Below are positions 1-8,214 of a stretch of DNA of 64,000 nt, piece after piece. The stretch is from NCBI GenBank assembly GCA_965218945.1, contig OZ244718.1, forward strand, positions 1,984,001 to 2,048,000. Reading direction: 5' to 3'. The first letter of the stretch is position 1. Every line of letters begins with the position of its first letter. The position numbers and the translations under genes are program-made. The stretch is from DAOUJW01 sp965218945 (GTDB lineage Bacteria > Chloroflexota > Dehalococcoidia > Lucifugimonadales > UBA2985). The notes beneath the pieces were generated by a model. The model worked only from the letters and a program-made list of their open reading frames with translations, was not told where the DNA came from and did no database searches.

Positions 1-928
1 TGAGGGCCTGGACAAGGCCCACCAGGAGCTCCAGGCCATAGAAGACCACCACCGCGACAAAGGGCACCAAGTAGGTTATCACCAGTAGTACGATCTCCCC
101 TGCGGTCATGTTGCCAAAGAGCCTGAAGGTGAAGCTGACAATTCGCACGAACTCGCTGAGCAGCTCCAGCACTCCCACGAATAAGTCTATGGGGACCTGC
201 AGGAAGTTGCCTTTTCGAAGGTTATCCAGGCGGACGAACTTGCCCAAATATTGCAGCTTGAGCAATTTAAGTCCCCAGAACTCCACGAATACAAAGGACA
301 CCAGGGCCAGAGCCAGGGGCATGTTCATGTCCGTCCCGGCGGGGCGCAAAAGGTGGGTGTGTATCGGCTCGGTGGTGAAGAACGACTCCGCGTCGTAGCC
401 CAGCGTGGGATAGATGGGCAGGAGGCCGATCCAGGCGTTGAGCATCACAAACATGAAAATGGTGGCGATGAGCGGCAAGAACCGGCGGGCGTTTTCCAAC
501 CCGGCCACACTCTGGACAAAGTTATAGAGCGCCTCCACTCCGGCCTCCATGAAGTTCTGCAGGCCGCGAGGCACAATCTCCATTCGACGAGTACCAAAGT
601 AGAACAGGGCTATGAGAATCAGGGATACAACCCAGGCCGAAAGGAGGGTGTTGGTAATCACGAACCCGTCCTTCTCGGTTATATCGTACTTGGCCTTGTC
701 TCCGTCCTCGCACGGCGGGGCGTAATAAGTATGGTCCTCAGCTTCGCACTTGGAGACAGACAGCTTCTGAGGGGGAATGTGTGGCGAAGGCTGAGATACG
801 AACGGCGGGTCCGCGTCTTCGCCGGAAAAGAGGGCCGTCCCAATTGCTCCGGTCACAACACCGGCAAGCAAAAGGGCCACTACTACTATACCGCTCAGCG
901 CTACTATCTGCTTGGCTGAACCCGACAT
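1..928 (-). CDS. atpB: F-type ATP synthase F0 subunit a (partial, 3' end outside window)
   Basis: Subunit a of the membrane F0 sector forms the proton half-channels next to the c-ring. The minus-strand frame opens with ATG at 928 (protein MSGSAKQIVALSG) and stays open to the window edge, so about 309 residues are visible. It has an N-terminal membrane helix, a periplasmic segment with two Cys, then several hydrophobic helices. The family hallmark FRLFGNMTAGE lies near the visible end and carries the essential Arg of the proton path. It follows atpZ/I by only 7 nt, so it is cotranscribed with it, and the rest of the atp operon should continue off the left edge. The identification is firm; only the C-terminus is missing. 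Confidence 0.93.
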   Translation of the reverse strand, partial: MSGSAKQIVALSGIVVVALLLAGVVTGAIGTALFSGEDADPPFVSQPSPHIPPQKLSVSKCEAEDHTYYAPPCEDGDKAKYDITEKDGFVITNTLLSAWVVSLILIALFYFGTRRMEIVPRGLQNFMEAGVEALYNFVQSVAGLENARRFLPLIATIFMFVMLNAWIGLLPIYPTLGYDAESFFTTEPIHTHLLRPAGTDMNMPLALALVSFVFVEFWGLKLLKLQYLGKFVRLDNLRKGNFLQVPIDLFVGVLELLSEFVRIVSFTFRLFGNMTAGEIVLLVITYLVPFVAVVVFYGLELLVGLVQAL

Positions 929-935
929 AGTGCGG

Positions 936-1181
936 TTATCGCTCCTCGTTCCCCTTCTCTGTTTCGTCGCTGCTATTAGTCATTAGTGGCAGGACCAACT
1001 TGTATATACCGTAGAACGCAAGCACGGTACCGAACAATATCCCTGCAAGGGTGAAGACCGGAACCATGTCCAGCTTCCTGTCTAGCCACAGTCCGACTCC
1101 CAAGCCTCCAATTATGCACACAGCAACATACCACCCCACACCCACCAACTGCAAGACTATGGCCAGCGATCCCCTACCCAT
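936..1181 (-). CDS. atpI: AtpZ/AtpI-family ATP synthase accessory protein
   Basis: This is an 81-residue membrane protein with two predicted transmembrane helices (about residues 8-32 and 40-63) and a charged C-terminal tail. The pattern GGLGVGLWLDRKL followed by FTLAGILFG is typical of the AtpZ/AtpI family, which helps assemble the c-ring or carries Mg2+ near F0. It is the first gene of the atp operon, immediately before atpB. A sigma70-like promoter lies 26 nt upstream. AtpZ and AtpI cannot be told apart reliably at this length. Confidence 0.85.
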   Translation of the reverse strand: MGRGSLAIVLQLVGVGWYVAVCIIGGLGVGLWLDRKLDMVPVFTLAGILFGTVLAFYGIYKLVLPLMTNSSDETEKGNEER

Positions 1182-1206
1182 TCAGACCCCGCACCACGTT
1201 TTGTGC

Positions 1207-1235
1207 ATACTATCACATACTTTTCGTCTGGTCAA
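1207..1235 (-). promoter_or_regulatory. sigma70-like promoter for the atp operon
   Basis: Read on the minus strand, a TTGACC -35 (1235-1230) and a TAGTAT -10 (1212-1207) are separated by exactly 17 nt, just upstream of the atpZ/I ATG at 1181. The promoter overlaps the last codons of the MFS transporter gene, so the atp operon can be transcribed independently of it. Confidence 0.65.
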
Positions 1236-2520
1236 CGCCAACAACCCCCGGCAAAACGGGTTTCCTGGAAAATAGCACAAGGAAGCCGCCAAACAAGTTT
1301 ACCGCCGCAAGGGTCAGCAGCGGCACGGTGTAGCTCCCCTGAAGATCGAAGAGATAGCCCGCAAACAGGGGCGCTATGACCGACACGCCGCTCAGGAAGA
1401 ATGCGGAGAGGCCGAAGATGGTGGCGAAAGCCTTTCGCCCGAAGTAGTCTCCCCTGAGAGCGGTGAAGAGAGCGCCCCGCCCACCCCATCCAAATCCGAA
1501 CAGCACCGCAAAGGGCAGCGCCGTCGCAAAGCTGTTAATACCCACTGCAGCCACGACACCGATGGCCTGAATGGTGGCAAAGCCGAATATTATCACCGGC
1601 TTCGGGAACCGGTCCCCCAGGTAGCCTCCAACTATACGAGACCCCATGCCAACAAAGGTGTAAACGACCACCACGGTGCCGGCAAGCCCCAGGGACAGCC
1701 CGGCGTCGTGGAGCATGGGGATGGAGTGCACCTGGAGCGCGCCAACTATCATAGCGCTTAGGCCGTGGCTGAAGGTGATCAGCCAGAAGGCGGAGGTGTG
1801 CATCGCCTGGCGGGCAGTAAAATCACCATCTCCGTATGCGGCGACTCGGCCCTCCGACCCGTCCGCTCGAGACCTCGAGTCAGGGGCATCGCCGTCCGGC
1901 ATCTGACCGTATTCCTCCGGCCGATTTCGTATCAGACGCGTGAGGGGAAAGGCCAGGATCAGGAAAATCACACCGAGACCGAATGCTATCGTTCGCCATC
2001 CCAAAAGGCCGATTCCCACTGCCAGGACCGGCACCAGGATCCCCCCCATATAGTTGCCCATGCCGGCCGAGGCGATGGCTATGCTCCGCCGCCGCACAAA
2101 CCAGTTGTTCACCGCGGCTATCATCGGCAGGAAGCCTCCCAGTCCCATGCCAACGGCGATCACCATGAACGCCAGGTAGAAGCTGACAATGCCGCTGGTG
2201 AAGCTGAACATGAGGAATCCCAAACCCAGGATGGTAAACCCCACAAGCACCATCCTCCGGGAGCCAAACCGGTCAGTAAAGTATCCCTCCACGGGACCCA
2301 TCACGGTCCCCTCCAGGCGCGCCAGGGCAAATGCGCCGGACAGGACCGTCCTGCTCCACCCGAAGTGGCGCTCCAGCGCCACAAAGAAAACACCGAGCCC
2401 GTGGGCAGCCGCGCCGTTCGACAGGGCTATGGTGAACATGGCTACGCCAACAAGCCACCATCCGTAGAACAACCCGCGAGGCTTGTCCGCGGGTCCGGCA
2501 GCAGTGGGTGACCGTTCCAT
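1213..2520 (-). CDS. MFS transporter (OFA/monocarboxylate-like)
   Basis: This is a major facilitator superfamily permease of about 435 residues with twelve hydrophobic segments. The start is set at ATG 2520 (MERSPTAAG), which has an AAGGAAGG ribosome site 9 nt upstream; the frame is open further upstream, but that extension looks non-coding. An N-terminal GWWLVGVAMF helix opens the first half. The loop between helices 2 and 3 reads GYFTDRFGSRR, the classic MFS motif A, and its second-half counterpart is GGYLGDRFPKP. The overall style resembles oxalate/formate or monocarboxylate antiporters. The substrate cannot be read from sequence. It is upstream of atpZ/I on the same strand but has its own regulation. 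Confidence 0.85.
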   Translation of the reverse strand: MERSPTAAGPADKPRGLFYGWWLVGVAMFTIALSNGAAAHGLGVFFVALERHFGWSRTVLSGAFALARLEGTVMGPVEGYFTDRFGSRRMVLVGFTILGLGFLMFSFTSGIVSFYLAFMVIAVGMGLGGFLPMIAAVNNWFVRRRSIAIASAGMGNYMGGILVPVLAVGIGLLGWRTIAFGLGVIFLILAFPLTRLIRNRPEEYGQMPDGDAPDSRSRADGSEGRVAAYGDGDFTARQAMHTSAFWLITFSHGLSAMIVGALQVHSIPMLHDAGLSLGLAGTVVVVYTFVGMGSRIVGGYLGDRFPKPVIIFGFATIQAIGVVAAVGINSFATALPFAVLFGFGWGGRGALFTALRGDYFGRKAFATIFGLSAFFLSGVSVIAPLFAGYLFDLQGSYTVPLLTLAAVNLFGGFLVLFSRKPVLPGVVGVDQTKSM

Positions 2521-2736
2521 AGGTGTCGCCTTCCTTAAATCCCGAGGGAGTGCCCACCAACGCGGGCCATACGCATTATGACACACAAAGGCATCGTTCC
2601 CAACAGGAATGCAGCGAAGGAATCTCGAAGATGAGGAGCGGTTTCGAGCAACATGGCCGCAAGCGCAAGGAAGCACATGAAAGCGCAGATAAGAGCTGGA
2701 AAGAGCTAGTCGTTCAAATTGCCGCTGTCGACCCGC

Positions 2737-4326
2737 TCAAATGGTTCGAGAGCCCTCTTTCTCAATTGACACGAAATCCTGAGTCGGGATGCCCAGGGTG
2801 ATAGTGACGCTATTGTCACCATCTATGGTGATCTGGTCCACGATTAGCCTCAGGATGTCCCGACGCTCCTCGGAGGGCAGGTTATCCAATCGACCGCCAA
2901 TCCTGCGGGACCACTCGGCAATGTTCCCCGTCAGTACCTTCCTCTCCGTGGCCGCTGCCCCTTGAGCACGGTAGTCATAGAGCCTTGCCCGTGCGGCTTC
3001 CAGACGTTCCTGTATACGCTTGCGTTGATTGTCAAGCTGGTCCTCGGATATCTTGCCGGATACATACAGGCCAATTGCCCTGTCCTCTTCCGTCTGTACC
3101 TTACGGAGCTCCCGCTCCGCATGGGCAATCCGCCTCTCAAGCCCACCATCCTCCCGCTCCTCCACGGACTCCATGCCCTTCACGATCAGGTCGGGATTCT
3201 GAACCACCGTTCTGACCTCTCTCCAGACCAGCTCCTCCAACCTGTCGGCTCGGATGTATGGCCGTTGCCGGCACCGCATGTGCTCCCTCTGCATTCCGTA
3301 GCAGTGGTAGTAGCGGTTAGGAGTCTTCAGGTCGTAGGTGTACCTCCTGTCCTTGTACTTCGCGGTTGCTCTGGTCTTGGACCGGCAGCCGAAGAGCAGA
3401 CCGCACTCGGAGCACCTTACGAGGTGCTGCAACAGGAAGAAGACCTTGGTGTTCCGCTTGGACAGGGAGGCCCGCTGCTTCTTGATGGCCTGCGCCCGAT
3501 CCCACGTCTGCTCGTCCACGAGGGGCGGGAAGGGTACCCCTATCCACGTGTCCTCCGGCTGCCTAGTGACCCGGTCCCTGCCCTCCGTGGCCACCCAGCG
3601 GGCCTTTCCGTACCACCAGATGCCTTTGTAGACCTCCTTGCCGAGGAGAGAATGCACGTAGGAGTTCTGCCACCGCGAGCCGAGCCTCCAGGTAGGGGCA
3701 TTGTCTCGGGCCAGCTGACTGGCAATCTCCAGCCCCACCATCCCTTCGTGTACGTACTGGCGGAAGATGCGCCTCACGATCTCGGCTTCCGGCTCGTATA
3801 CCACCGGCTTGCCGTCCTCCCCGATCCGGTATCCATAGGGGACCGAGCCATTCGGCATGCGTCCCTGCTTGGCCTTCCCGCGCCTGCCCATGGTTGTTCT
3901 CTCCCGGATGTTGTCCAGTTCTATCTTCCCGATGGCCGCCATGATCCCGAACATCTTCATGTCGACGGGGTCCATGACCGACTCTAGGCGAATCTGGTGC
4001 GCCTCGACGACCTCCATCATGGCGGCTGCCGGGTACATCCCGCGGCTCAGCCTGTCCATCTTCCAGCACACGATGACGTCGAACCGGCCGTCCCGCGCAT
4101 CGGCCAGCATGCGCTGGAACTCCGGGCGGTTCTTGGACCAGCCCCTGCCCACCTCCTGGTAGCGCGCGGTGATGGTCAGTCCCCTCCGCTCGCAGTAGGC
4201 CTCCATCTCGGCGGTCTGCTCGGAGATGGAGACCTTATCCTCCGTGTCCTGGCTCTTGTCCGACACGCGGGAGTATATGGCCGCCCGTTTCGTTCCCGTC
4301 TCCCTATCGGTGGTTCTCATCGCCAT
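2737..4326 (-). CDS. Large serine recombinase (resolvase/recombinase/zinc-ribbon)
   Basis: This 529-residue site-specific recombinase cuts and rejoins DNA through a phosphoserine link. The N-terminal resolvase domain begins AAIYSRVSDKSQ; the nucleophile is the Ser of RVS at residue 22. It continues with CWKMDRLSRGMYP. The middle Recombinase domain (GKAKQGRMPNGSVPYGY onward) precedes a zinc ribbon (RCSECGLLFGC ... HC...C) and a C-terminal coiled coil rich in Glu/Arg. The ATG at 4326 has a strong GAGGAGGG site. Such enzymes integrate phages, ICEs and genomic islands. It sits at the left edge of the defence island and is the best candidate for having mobilised it. No attachment site was identified. 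Confidence 0.92.
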   Translation of the reverse strand: MAMRTTDRETGTKRAAIYSRVSDKSQDTEDKVSISEQTAEMEAYCERRGLTITARYQEVGRGWSKNRPEFQRMLADARDGRFDVIVCWKMDRLSRGMYPAAAMMEVVEAHQIRLESVMDPVDMKMFGIMAAIGKIELDNIRERTTMGRRGKAKQGRMPNGSVPYGYRIGEDGKPVVYEPEAEIVRRIFRQYVHEGMVGLEIASQLARDNAPTWRLGSRWQNSYVHSLLGKEVYKGIWWYGKARWVATEGRDRVTRQPEDTWIGVPFPPLVDEQTWDRAQAIKKQRASLSKRNTKVFFLLQHLVRCSECGLLFGCRSKTRATAKYKDRRYTYDLKTPNRYYHCYGMQREHMRCRQRPYIRADRLEELVWREVRTVVQNPDLIVKGMESVEEREDGGLERRIAHAERELRKVQTEEDRAIGLYVSGKISEDQLDNQRKRIQERLEAARARLYDYRAQGAAATERKVLTGNIAEWSRRIGGRLDNLPSEERRDILRLIVDQITIDGDNSVTITLGIPTQDFVSIEKEGSRTI

Positions 4327-4348
4327 GATTCCCTCCTCTCGGATTCCC

Positions 4349-4386
4349 TGAAATGAAGAAGACCCGCCTCCTGTCGGGAGCGGGTC
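4349..4386 (-). terminator. rho-independent terminator-like hairpin, minus strand
   Basis: GACCCGC at 4361-4367 pairs with GCGGGTC at 4380-4386, and three further base pairs with a one-base bulge extend into the loop. Read on the minus strand, the hairpin is followed by a T-rich stretch (TCTTCTTCATTTC). It would end transcription of the CHAT gene just before the recombinase ribosome site. Confidence 0.5.
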
Positions 4387-4573
4387 TGCGAGTAGTACAA
4401 TCTATTCGCATCACCTGTCCAACCAGGTGGCGCCACGGCCCGGGATGTTTGCAGCATCGCCGGGCCAACTTTCTGACCCCATGATACCGCGATCTGGGGG
4501 GCAGGGTCAAAGCGCGGCGGCTCTCGGTAGTGTACTCGTTTGACCAAAAGCACCTTCTCACCACAGGTCTCAC

Positions 4574-5146
4574 TCAGCCTATCTCATGAGTTCGTGTTCG
4601 AGAGCAGTAGGTTATCGGCAGCTCGAACAACCGCGCCAATTTTTTGACGGTTGGCAGGATGTCGTCACGCTTCATACGCCTCGTGTCGGTGTCGAACATC
4701 AGGTAGTAAAACGAGGCCCAAAAGATCGCGGCTTGATCGAAATCAACATCCTTGCTAGGACCTATCGTTGATAGGCATCCCGAGCCAGTCATCACGGCTT
4801 GTCGAAATTGGTCGTTCACCACACTACAAGCCGAGATGAACAGCCGTTTATCTTGTAAGTATGGCCTAAGAAGGTCGCCTAGCTCTTGGAACGAGATCGT
4901 GTCGAATGTGGTTCCGATGGCTCGACTATTCCCGTGGCAGGATAAATGCAAGTAACGATATCCGCTTTCTTGAAAGTCCTCCAAGAAGTGTATTAGTTCC
5001 CGCTTCGTTCGAATGTAAACGTATCGCGGGGACTTACCAGACAGCTTGAGAATCTCCGTAAGCGCCTCTCCCTCTCGTTCACCCTTGGCCTCGTTTTCCA
5101 AGTCAACCGACTCAATTATGTAGATATCCGGTGTGTCAAGGGCCAT
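4574..5146 (-). CDS. Stand-alone CHAT-domain (caspase-like) peptidase
   Basis: This 190-residue protein is made almost entirely of a CHAT-type caspase fold. The key pattern is a hydrophobic strand ending YLHLSCHG (candidate catalytic His71) followed by a strand RLFISACS (candidate catalytic Cys107). This His/Cys order and the about 36-residue spacing are typical of CHAT and other clan CD peptidases. A start at ATG 5146 has a perfect AGGAGGT site. There is no signal peptide, TPR or other sensor domain, so regulation must come from a partner or a ligand. A clear paralogue lies at 49204-49860. It sits between a serine recombinase and a DUF1016 nuclease, which suggests a defence role, but that is inference from context. 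Confidence 0.72.
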   Translation of the reverse strand: MALDTPDIYIIESVDLENEAKGEREGEALTEILKLSGKSPRYVYIRTKRELIHFLEDFQESGYRYLHLSCHGNSRAIGTTFDTISFQELGDLLRPYLQDKRLFISACSVVNDQFRQAVMTGSGCLSTIGPSKDVDFDQAAIFWASFYYLMFDTDTRRMKRDDILPTVKKLARLFELPITYCSRTRTHEIG

Positions 5147-5364
5147 AGTAACCTCCTATACTTTCTCGATTTCCTCAAGAATCCACTCCCACCCGTAGGC
5201 GTACTCCGCCACACCCAAACTGAGACACTACCCTCGATTGCTATTCATAGTAGGACGCACTGACGTAGAAGTCTACGGCGGTCCGACGCTCGCGAGGTCG
5301 CCACTATGAATGTGGGGCGTCAAGACGCGTTCCCGTTCTGCCAGCGTTCCCCACAGTGTCCCGC

Positions 5365-6603
5365 TCAATCCTCCGGTTCGTCACCTGACGACGCGGCGGT
5401 CGTCGTCGGAGCCCCCGCCGCTGATGAACCGTACGTCTCCATCGCCTGCCTCGTCCGGTCGAGCTCTGACGCCAGGAGCGCCTCGTCCGGCAGGGTGATC
5501 CGGTACTCCCCGGCCATCACGTTGTTCGGCAGGCCATCGAGGGCATACTGCGCCAGGGCCTCGTCCTTCTCGGAGCAGAGGATGAGTCCGACAGGCGGGT
5601 TCTCGCCCTCGCGCACCCAGTGCTCCCGCGCGTAGTTCAGGTAGAGGTGCATCTGCCCGGCGTCGGCGTGGGTGAACGCCCCGATCTTCAGGTCGATGAC
5701 CACGAGGCATCGCAAGCCCCGGTGATAGAACAGCAGGTCAACCCTGTACCACCTGTTGCCGATGCGCAGACGCCTCTGCCTGCCCATGAAGCAGAAGTCG
5801 CCTCCGAGCTCCATGAGAAAGGTCTCCAGGTGGCGAATGAGCGCGTCTTCGAGGTCGCTCTCGGAGTACTCGTCCCTGAGGTCGAGGAACTCCAGGACGA
5901 AGGGGTCCTTGATCTCCTTCTCGGGCAGCACAATGTCTTCGGCCCTGGGCTTCTGCCCCCGCGCCAGCATGGCGGCCTTGTTCTTGGACAGGGCGGTGCG
6001 CTCGTAGAACTGTGAGCCGATCTGCCGGTCGAGCTGGCGGACCGACCATCCGCCCCGCAGCGCCTCGGTCTCGTAGAACTCGCGGGCGCTCTCGTTCCTC
6101 ACCGATAGCAGCCGGACGTAGGCCGACCAGGGCAACGGAAAGGCCGCCGGAAGGTCGTGGAAGCCCACTTCGACGGAGGAAGCTTCGGATATGCCAGACG
6201 CCGTCTGGCGAATCGGCATTTGAGAGGGTCGATTCAATTTGCCAGACACTGTCTGGCGAATCCGGTCGGGCGGATGCGAAAGGTAGAACAGTCGCATGTT
6301 CTGGAGGTTCTGACGGGAGAAGCCCCGTCCGAATTGCCCGGTCAGGTCCTCCGCCAGGCTCTCGATCAACGCGGCTCCGTACTCGGCCCGCTCCTCACCC
6401 GACTGCTCGAACTCGACGATGCGCCGCCCAACGAGCCAGTACGCGGCGGTCATGGCGGCGTTCACCGAGCGGGCGGCCGTCTCCCTGGCCGCGTCGATGA
6501 TCTTCGACACGTCTCCGAAGACGGCCCGATATGGGGCGTCGTGGCTGAGAGCCGAATCCCTCGGCGCAGGCTTCTGACGGTCGGGGGACGACTCGGACCG
6601 CAT
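5365..6603 (-). CDS. DUF1016/YhcG-family PDDEXK nuclease
   Basis: This 412-residue protein has the two-part architecture of the YhcG family. The N-terminal DUF1016_N region (about residues 30-190) includes AAYWLVGRRIVEFEQSG and the FGRGFSRQNLQNMR segment. The C-terminal PD-(D/E)XK-like nuclease core shows YRVDLLFYHR, then VVIDLKIG and AGQMHLYLNY. The family is found in mobile islands and near restriction systems and is thought to act on DNA. The substrate here is unknown. Its ATG overlaps the stop codon of the preceding small gene (TGATG), so the two are translationally coupled. The last about 25 residues are a low-complexity Ala/Thr/Asp tail. Confidence 0.85.
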   Translation of the reverse strand: MRSESSPDRQKPAPRDSALSHDAPYRAVFGDVSKIIDAARETAARSVNAAMTAAYWLVGRRIVEFEQSGEERAEYGAALIESLAEDLTGQFGRGFSRQNLQNMRLFYLSHPPDRIRQTVSGKLNRPSQMPIRQTASGISEASSVEVGFHDLPAAFPLPWSAYVRLLSVRNESAREFYETEALRGGWSVRQLDRQIGSQFYERTALSKNKAAMLARGQKPRAEDIVLPEKEIKDPFVLEFLDLRDEYSESDLEDALIRHLETFLMELGGDFCFMGRQRRLRIGNRWYRVDLLFYHRGLRCLVVIDLKIGAFTHADAGQMHLYLNYAREHWVREGENPPVGLILCSEKDEALAQYALDGLPNNVMAGEYRITLPDEALLASELDRTRQAMETYGSSAAGAPTTTAASSGDEPED

Positions 6604-6830
6604 CAGATTTCAGCCTCCAGGTGGTTATCCACATGCCGGTCGTCCGGGGGCGGGTCCTTCTCGGACGGAGCGTGCCCGTCACTGTCAGGGGGCTTGAGCA
6701 GGATAGTGAAGAGGCGGCGTAGCCTGTCTTCGGCGTCGGGGGCGGGCCTGGAGATGACCCTGACCACGCCGAACTCGGAGAGGTCCTCTTCGGGCGTCGG
6801 TTGCCCGTTCTGTCTGCTCTTGTCGTTCAT
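6603..6830 (-). CDS. Small acidic protein coupled to the YhcG-type nuclease
   Basis: This is a 75-residue hydrophilic protein with many Asp, Glu, Pro and Arg residues and no recognised domain. Its TGA shares two bases with the nuclease ATG (6601-6605), the standard arrangement for translational coupling. That makes it more likely to be a genuine small gene than a chance ORF. It contains DRLRRLFTILLKP, a short amphipathic helix. Function is unknown; a regulatory or accessory role for the nuclease is only a guess. Confidence 0.5.
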   Translation of the reverse strand: MNDKSRQNGQPTPEEDLSEFGVVRVISRPAPDAEDRLRRLFTILLKPPDSDGHAPSEKDPPPDDRHVDNHLEAEI

Positions 6831-7208
6831 CGCTCTCTTCGCCGGGCTCGCGTGAGCCCGCGTCGGGCTGTCACCGTCCGTATGATTGCAATCGAGTGTG
6901 GGGAGCCGTGAGGCGGGACACCATGCCGCACTTGGGAGGACGCGCGAGTCCTCCCTTTTGGGGCCATGGGCGGAGATGGACGGGATGTACTGTCATACCC
7001 GTGTACAGGGATTTGCGCCGACGCCCAAGAGGGCGGTCTGGGGCAGGTTTGAACGTGAAATGGCCGCAAAAGAGGGAGGTGGGAGCCGGGTTTGCGAACG
7101 CTCTGGTGAAGGGGCTGGTTCCGGTCACTGAAAGGGAGACCGCCCAGAGGGAGGCCGGCATTGCTGCTACATCGGAGCAAGCAATTGGACGAGGAGGCCG
7201 GAATCCCG
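6831..7208. other. Gap without convincing gene; degenerate hairpin repeat
   Basis: No frame here has family resemblance and a good ribosome site. Around 6992-7015 there is a degraded copy of the short GTCAT..CCCGT hairpin repeat that is better preserved at 33963 and 50762-50849. The IS1-family element begins at 7209. Confidence 0.4.
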
Positions 7209-7216
7209 GGTATTCT

Positions 7217-7696
7217 CTATACGGGTTGGTGTGATATCCAAGCCTGTTGTAGACATACCAAGGCTACCGAATCCCGTAGGACCTCTTCACTCTTGCTGTA
7301 TCCCTTTGTCCTACGTATCAATCTATTCAGCTTACTCCTCAATACTGAGTGCTTTCCCTCATTCCGATTCGCCTCACGACCCTTGCCAACCACGTGCCGG
7401 TTGGCTGGCAGCCACTCATACACCCTGTACCCGTCGCTGACATGCCTGGCAGCATCCGGCAGTCGGTTGTAAAGCCTGAGGAATGTATCCTCGCTCCGGT
7501 CTCCCACTTCAAAGTCCATCCATCTGCTGCCGTCCTCCTCCTCTATCACCGCCGTCCATATCCAACGCTCCCGCCTAATCTCCCGTCGTCTCGCTCCCAC
7601 GTAAGTCCACATCTCGTCCCAGGATATGACTCTGGCCCTCGGCTGCTCCGGCCTCCGAATTGCTCTCTGCTGACGCAGCATAGCTGCCAACTCCAT
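7217..7696 (-). CDS. IS1-family transposase, catalytic (InsB-like) part
   Basis: This 159-residue frame carries the DDE catalytic half. It includes DEMWTYVGARRREIRRERWIWTA near the N-terminus, VSDGYRVYEWLP in the middle and the basic end region NRNEGKHSVLRSKLNRLIRRTKGYSKS. The frame is open upstream of its ATG through ARQA, which reads directly on from the VKK of the N-terminal part. It is therefore the second half of one transposase, made either by slippage at the A7 run or broken by a one-base expansion. Confidence 0.8.
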   Translation of the reverse strand: MELAAMLRQQRAIRRPEQPRARVISWDEMWTYVGARRREIRRERWIWTAVIEEEDGSRWMDFEVGDRSEDTFLRLYNRLPDAARHVSDGYRVYEWLPANRHVVGKGREANRNEGKHSVLRSKLNRLIRRTKGYSKSEEVLRDSVALVCLQQAWISHQPV

Positions 7697-7973
7697 TGCC
7701 TGCCTGGCTTTTTTTGACCCAGGAATACACGGTTCCCAGCTTGATGTCTAGCACCCTGGCTATGGCAGATATGCTGCTACCTTCACCATACATGCTCAGA
7801 GCCCGCCTCTTGATCTCCTCTGAGTAGTAGTGACGATTCCCATCAGGTGTGGACCGATATTTACAATCACCACAACGATATGTCTGTTTACCACGGGAGC
7901 GTCCATATTTGGGCAGCCAGTTGGAGCCACAGTGGGGACAGCGCAGGTCGTGGCGATAAACACGTTGCGCCAT
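7575..7973 (-). CDS. IS1-family transposase, N-terminal (InsA-like) part
   Basis: This 132-residue frame holds the zinc-finger and HTH half of an IS1-type transposase. It has CPHCGSNWLPKYG and YRCGDCKYR as the metal-binding pairs, then a helix-turn-helix ending in TVYSWVKK. After that point the frame continues into low-quality sequence. The homologous continuation lies one base further along, in the +1 frame. A run of seven A (plus strand 7709-7715) sits exactly at the junction, so the two parts would be one protein if the run were read as six A. Confidence 0.8.
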   Translation of the reverse strand: MAQRVYRHDLRCPHCGSNWLPKYGRSRGKQTYRCGDCKYRSTPDGNRHYYSEEIKRRALSMYGEGSSISAIARVLDIKLGTVYSWVKKSQAGNGVGSYAASAESNSEAGAAEGQSHILGRDVDLRGSETTGD

Positions 7974-8214
7974 TAGCTTACCACCCGCATTTATACTAGA
8001 ATTGACTCATTCTATTTCATACCAACACCTGTAGAGAATACCGAGGAGAGAACAGCCTTGACACCTGGTATCCCTCACCTCCAGAATTCAAACATCCATC
8101 AAGTCGATGCACTCTCGCCTTGCCATTGACGGGGCATCGGGAGCACGGCGTCTCGCCAGCACGGAATTGTTATGCCTCTAGGCAGGAACCCGCCGTGAAA
8201 TGAGGAGGAATCTT

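Larger units (their letters stand above)
7209..8042 (-). mobile_element. IS1-family insertion sequence with intact terminal inverted repeats
   Basis: This 834-bp element is bounded by imperfect terminal inverted repeats of about 29 bp. The left end starts GGTATTCTCTATACGGG at 7209. The right end, read inward on the minus strand from 8042, starts GGTATTCTCTACAGGTG. The first 11 bases are identical and GTTGGT is shared further in. Two overlapping transposase frames (7575-7973 and 7217-7696) fill the interior. No clear 8-9 bp target duplication is visible in the flanks, so the insertion may be old or rearranged. Confidence 0.8.

Noticed and set aside
2962..3987. 341-codon plus-strand ORF opposite the serine recombinase
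   Set aside because: It is the complementary shadow of a well-supported gene in GC-rich DNA, with no family pattern.
7201..8051. Target-site duplication of the IS1-family element
   Set aside because: The 8-9 bases outside each end do not match.
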